Positions 58,901-64,000 of a DNA stretch of 64,000 bases are shown in pieces. Position numbers and translations under genes: made by a program. Source of the stretch: Malurus cyaneus samueli (Eukaryota; Chordata; Aves; Passeriformes; Maluridae); the NCBI GenBank assembly GCA_009741485.1, contig CM019230.1, positions 3,746,619 to 3,810,618 on the forward strand, read 5' to 3'. Under the pieces are notes generated by a model that saw nothing but the letters and a program-made list of their open reading frames with translations, was not told the origin of the DNA and searched no databases. Position 1 is the first letter of the stretch. Every line of letters begins with the position of its first letter.

Positions 58901-61900
58901 CCACCTCCTGTCCTTGCTGGGCCTTTAATTCCCAGCTCAATACCTGGGGCACAGCTACACCAACACCTCCAAAATCCAGCACCTTGCCATGCCCTTGCCA
59001 TGCTGTGAACCCTGGCTGCAAGCAATGCAAATATTTTGAATCTGATTCCTGTGGCCTTTTCCCTGGGTGACACACACAGTCTTAATGGTTCCCAAAAGAA
59101 CACTGTGGTAAACATAAACTGTGACAAGTCTGACAAATGCCAGCTGACGTAGAATGGAGCTATTGTGTGTGTTTAACTGGAAGCAGGCAGAAATTCACGT
59201 CTGGAGTTTGTGGTTTCTTCTGGGATCGCTGCAATAGTTTCTACATATCACAAGTTTATTCCAATGGGGGATCATTTTTAGATAGAGAGCACCAGAAAGG
59301 ACATGAGAAAACCTGGGGTTATTGCAGAGGGAGCCTGCACAGACAGCTCAGTGCTGCTGTTCTGTGAACAAACAGCTGCACTGATCTTCCCAAATCACCC
59401 AGGAGAGGCTTTTCTCAGTCACTGGCCTTTTGGAGGTGCTTCCACCCCTTTTGCACAGCTGGCTCTGACCAGCCTTCCATATCAATCTTCCAGACCTTTT
59501 CACTTCTCCCATGCTTCAATTGCTTCTGTTTTACATCTGGCTGACCAAAGCTCAAGAGAAGCAAGTTCAAAGGCTTTCTCAAATCACAGTTTAACAGTAG
59601 GTGGTCCCCCCTATGGCAATCACACATCTTACAATTAGGAAAAAGGAAAATGAAGGAAATAATTACAGTGTCCATAGAGGGCCCCTGCTGTCAATTACCC
59701 CTGATGTGGAGTGTCTGCTCCCTGTTTCCTTCCTGGTGGCTCAGCCCCAGGCAGGCAGAGGGATGGATCAGCATCATCAGTCACTCCGATCTGGTGTCCA
59801 GCATGACTGAAGATTGGCTTCAGCTGCCTGATCAGACATTTAATGCCACTTCAAAACTTCAAGATACTCAAGGCATTCCCATGGATGTGACACAGCCCCT
59901 CCAGGAGCCCACACAGCAGCACCACAAGCTGTGGGCACAGGCACTCAGGAGAGAGGGTGACAAGAGCCACAGCCTCCACGGGGCTGAGGCTGTTGAGATG
60001 TGAAGCTGCAGTTTGCTGGGCTTCTTGGGCTGACTGTGTGGCTGGGGCTAAAGACATTCCAGTCAGAGCCATCAGCCTTTCATCACCTGAGCACCCCTGA
60101 GTGTGACCAACTCTTCTCTCAGTCCCTACAGCAGAGTGCAACAAGTGCCCTTCTCCAGCTGAAACTCAGAGGAATGCACAGACCCGGGGGATTGTCCTTT
60201 GAGGCTGCAGACACTGCAGGGACTCACCTGGGAACACCTCAAAGGCTACACAGGCTCCTGTCAGGACAGTTATTGGATTACTGCTGCGGGCTCAATGCTT
60301 TGTGCTTTAGGCTCTGCCAGACGGCTTTAATCAGCTCGTAATGTGACACTTCCTTCTATAAAGAGCTGAGATCTACTTCCCTGGCAGCATGCCTTTCCTC
60401 CAGCAGGCCAGCCTGCATCCCTGATTTCTCCCGTGCTGGGACATGGTGATGAAGAAAGAAAACTAAATTATCAAGGCAGTTGTAATGTCCATGTAAACCT
60501 GACAGGACATCCTGCTCAAAAAGGATATCTCAAGGAGCTCTTGAGGCTGGCTCATTTCAACTTCAGACAGCAGGAGAGGCTGAGCTCAAAACTCTTGACT
60601 TACTCCAAATTCCCACTGGGTTTAAGTGCTTGAGGTGATTAAGGAATGAGAAATGAATCTCAAAAGAAATTGGAAGTGATACAACAAACCATGGAAACAA
60701 ATTTGAGCAGAAATGCACAGCAAAAGAGATGCTATCTACTAGTCCATGAAGTTTACTGAATAACCTACCTTATGAGATTTCTGGAGACAGGAGTGGTGCT
60801 CAGATCTGAGACATCCTAACTGCCCTGAAAGGTGCCCTCCAATTCTTATTTCCTTTATACATAGTTTTCTTGTCTCCCTCATCCAACTCCCATCTTTCAG
60901 CATCTGTCCAATCTTTTGCTAAGCCACATTTAGCAAGCAATGTCAAAAAATGTCACAGGAAAAAAGCCAGCCAAGGTGGTCCCTCCATAGCCACATGTGA
61001 CCTACACTTTGAAAAGTGTTACAAAACATCCCATTGAAATATTAACTCAGGCCAAACACTTGGACACCACCATCTCACCTGAATACACTGGTGCCTTGCT
61101 TGGAGAAGGAGCTGGAAACACCTCCTGCCCCTCTTTTCCTACAGCAAACAGGATGAAAATTTCTGGACAGTCTCTTATGCAGCACGTGACCTGGCCTGTC
61201 TTGTTATTTCCAGGATGCAAACTCTGCTGTCACTGCTTGCTATAAAAAAGGCTTTAGTTGGGCATGAATGAAAGGCAATGACTAAAACATTGTATGAAAT
61301 TGATTTAATAAGGTTCAATGATTGAAACGAGAAAGATTTTCCTTGACAAATTGTTACAGGCCAGATTCAGCCTTCTGTGACCAGCTCTGCTGTCAGCCTA
61401 ATTGAAATTTGTGCAGTAAAGGGGCAGCAGCCTTTGCTCTCAATTAACTCTGAAGAAAAGTAGAAATCTTCTCAATCCTTCTGAATTATCAGTCCTTCTT
61501 TCATCTGGGTTGGTTTTGGGCTTTTTTATGCATTTATACAGCTATTAGGAATATTCGGGGATACCATAATTCACAACCATAATTCAGGATCATGTATTAA
61601 ATTGCTTTCAAAGCTAGGATTAGAGAACAGGAGAAGATTGTTATTTTGTTTTGAGGAAGGAGGGAGCAATCTGCTACAAATCCTCGCGGTTTGGGCTGCA
61701 TCTAGTCCCAGCCCATCCTGTCACAAACTTCTGCCTGCAGATTGAATTGGATGTATCGAGTGTTTCCCAGATTTTGGTTACAGATATAAAAAAATCCAAT
61801 TCTGCCACTCTTTGATTATGCTGACCAGCACCTCCTTTGGAATTACCCTTTCAGGCTTAACTGAATTTGTTTGCGGGGAAAGATAACACCGCATGGTAAA

Positions 61901-64000
61901 TGAGTCCTTTGAGTCTGGATACAATAAAATTCGGGCTCTTTCTTGGATTAGGTGGGTTTCCTATGAGCTAAAGGCCATACTCACAGGTATGTCCTGACAT
62001 TCTGCTGACCCCTGCTTGCCCTGAAAGCAGCAGCGTGTGTGCTGTTACCCAGAGGTGATTCCAACATCTTGAGCAAGCAGGAGGCATTATTTAGGCTCCA
62101 GGGAGGAGCAGCCGCTGAGGCTGCAGGCAGCTTTATGTGAAAATCTCCTTCTCGTGAAAATATCCTTATTAATAAAACAGTAGGGAATGCAGAAAAGCAG
62201 ACTGATCTCAGAGTAAAATGTTTCTTTGGGAGCTCCCTGAGGAGTCAGTAGCAGCTTGTTACGGAACTAACATGGCTTTTACTGCCGCAGCCATGTGAAT
62301 GAGAAATATTTCAGTGTTCGGGGCAGTTAATAGAGGCACAAAGCAGGAAAGCTGGGCATGCAGAACAAGTGCCTTGAGTAACAAAACCCGTAGCTACTGG
62401 AAAACCTCCTGAAAGGTTCTGAGTATGAAACAATCCATGACCTAATTAGGTGGCACTGTTACTGCAGAATAGAGGAAGGAAGGGAAAGAAAGCAAGGGGA
62501 AGATGAAGGCGGGAGAGACAGAGAGGCCTAAATACTCAGGAGATGAGTCCAAGCTGGAGCTGGTCAACCCTGACGTGTTGTTTAACACACACAAACACTC
62601 CAGGATGAGGGAGGCGCAGATGAGAGGGGATTTGCTGCGTGCTCATGGACAGTCTCCTTATTTTATACACTGAGATGAATGAGGGAAACAAACAAGAAAC
62701 ACCAGATTTTGTTGGGATCTGGAATGAACAAATAATATCCATGCTGGTTTCTGCTACTAAAATACCACATTTTTCTTCAAGGGGAAAAGAATGGGTTACG
62801 GATCTCTAAGCAGCCCTGTAGGAAACAAGTATTACAGTGAATTGGGCCACAACGTGAGAAGGATGTGATCTATTCTGCATCCTCGCCAGGATTCCCCTGC
62901 AGCCCTGGCAGAGCCCAGTTCAGAGGCCACTGGCACCTCAGAGCCAGGAAGGGCACAGTTTACGTGTGCAGGTCACCGGGGTGGCACAAAGCAGCCCTCT
63001 GCAGAATAGGCTCAGCAATGCCAGAGTTATACCAGACCATCACACAAGGCTTCAGGAGAGTAATCAGAAATATCCACATGGATACTGCCATGGGGGACAT
63101 GGGCACAATGTCTCTACAAGGCAGGAGGAAAACCCAGACCATTTAACCCATAGCAGACTAAACCCAATGAGTTCACCACACACCACCTGAACCCACCTCT
63201 GCCCAAGGGAGCACAGGGACGCACCTCTCACTCACCAAGGCTGACAGATTCTTTCTGAAAAAACAACAAGCCAGACTCTTAATTAGGGAGTACGGTCCCA
63301 GTGCTGACCTCAGTGAGCTGCGCTGATTGAAATGGCAAAGTTCTGGTCTGGTATCTCCCAAGAGATCCTGGAAGTGCAGCAGAGTGGGCTCAGCCAAATC
63401 CTCGTTGCCTCAACCCCAGAGGTCCCCGGCTGTGCCACAGCTGCTGCCCACGGACACTTCTGTGAGCTGCTCTGGGCCAAGGAGAGCTGATGAGGTGAAG
63501 CAGCCTCATCTGGCTGCCAGTCAAGTATGACAGCCCCCACTTGAACTACACACTCATTCCAACAGGCAACCAAAGCTACAGGGATCTGGCCTGACCATCA
63601 GATGTGTGAAGTCTTTGAACTAAATTCCTTTAAACCCACGTCCCCCCCACAGAAAGCACTTGTATGACTGCCCGATCAAAAAGCATCGATAAATTGAGCC
63701 GTGACTTCCCTTCCTCTCACTGCAGCATTCACTGTTCCCAAGAGATCTGAATCCTCCACTCTCTGTACTCTGTGACTAATCTCTTTCATCCCCACAGCAG
63801 GAGCTGTGTGAAGCGCTGCGGTTTGGGGCTGGGTGGCACGGAGGGTGCCTGTCCCTGGCTGAAGGACAAGCAGACACCCTCAGCTCCCTGGAGCAGCCTG
63901 AGTCATCCCCCAGAGCACTGACTGAGCTGTGTTCCTCGGGATACAGCTTTAGGCAGCGGAGCTGTGACAGAACTGCACAGGAGGAGCAGAGCACAGCCCT

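Larger units (their letters stand above)
48201..64000. other. Probable first-intron or flanking DNA, no gene recognised
   Basis: Nearly 16 kb in which I recognise no coding exon, tRNA or microRNA on either strand. Open frames are short and anonymous. If RAB11FIP4's EF-hand exons lie beyond 64000 this is intron. If the 47.5-kb island is its only promoter in this species it is upstream intergenic DNA. AT-rich, TAAT-dense segments occur near 50270-50470, 51520-51910 and 61260-62460; they look unique and non-repetitive. Confidence 0.5.

Noticed and set aside
1..64000. CRISPR arrays, operons, insertion sequences, phage genes or an endogenous retrovirus.
   Set aside because: The tandem arrays lack spacer structure, no cas, transposase or gag/pol-like frames are visible, and everything recognisable is vertebrate nuclear DNA.

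Overview
The window is nuclear DNA from a bird. It carries CR1-type LINE fragments in both orientations, small spliced exons split by short introns, and isolated CpG islands in otherwise AT-leaning DNA. The one protein-coding gene has a vertebrate-only architecture. I see no prokaryotic, viral or organellar genes. Almost all open reading frames on both strands are chance frames, mainly in CpG islands and minisatellites.

The protein-coding content is the 3' two thirds to four fifths of RAB11FIP4 (Rab11 family-interacting protein 4) on the minus strand. Twelve coding exons between 36600 and 24081 join with matching phases into 523 residues plus a stop. They cover the acidic linker, the Cys-rich segment, the long coiled coil and the C-terminal Rab11-binding domain. 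The N-terminal EF-hand exons are not recognisable, so they probably lie beyond position 64000. Sequence to the right of 36600 is then intronic, apart from a CpG island at about 47250-47830 that looks like an internal promoter. The 3' UTR runs left from 24080. Several poly(A) signals are possible and its end is unresolved.

Downstream of RAB11FIP4, to the left, the window holds a CpG island with a minus-strand tRNA-Thr(CGT) at about 11 kb. At the extreme left a second, larger CpG island contains the microRNA gene mir-193a, also on the minus strand. The order RAB11FIP4 - tRNA-Thr(CGT) - mir-193a, all on one strand, matches my memory of human 17q11.2. Its expected partner mir-365 is not in the window and should lie to the left of position 1.

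Repeats are modest: four CR1 fragments, a 23-bp minisatellite (about 2.3 kb), a 32-bp GC-rich minisatellite (about 11.3-11.65 kb), several short tandem duplications and simple repeats. The long non-coding stretches (2.5-6.2, 6.8-10.9, 12.1-16.5, 36.6-47.2 and 48.2-64 kb) contain no gene I can support.

Most worth checking are the conserved non-coding RNA neighbourhood, the internal CpG island as a source of an EF-hand-less RAB11FIP4 isoform, a tandem 3' splice site that would add or remove three residues, and the 23-bp array whose unit carries a palindrome plus a homeodomain-like core.
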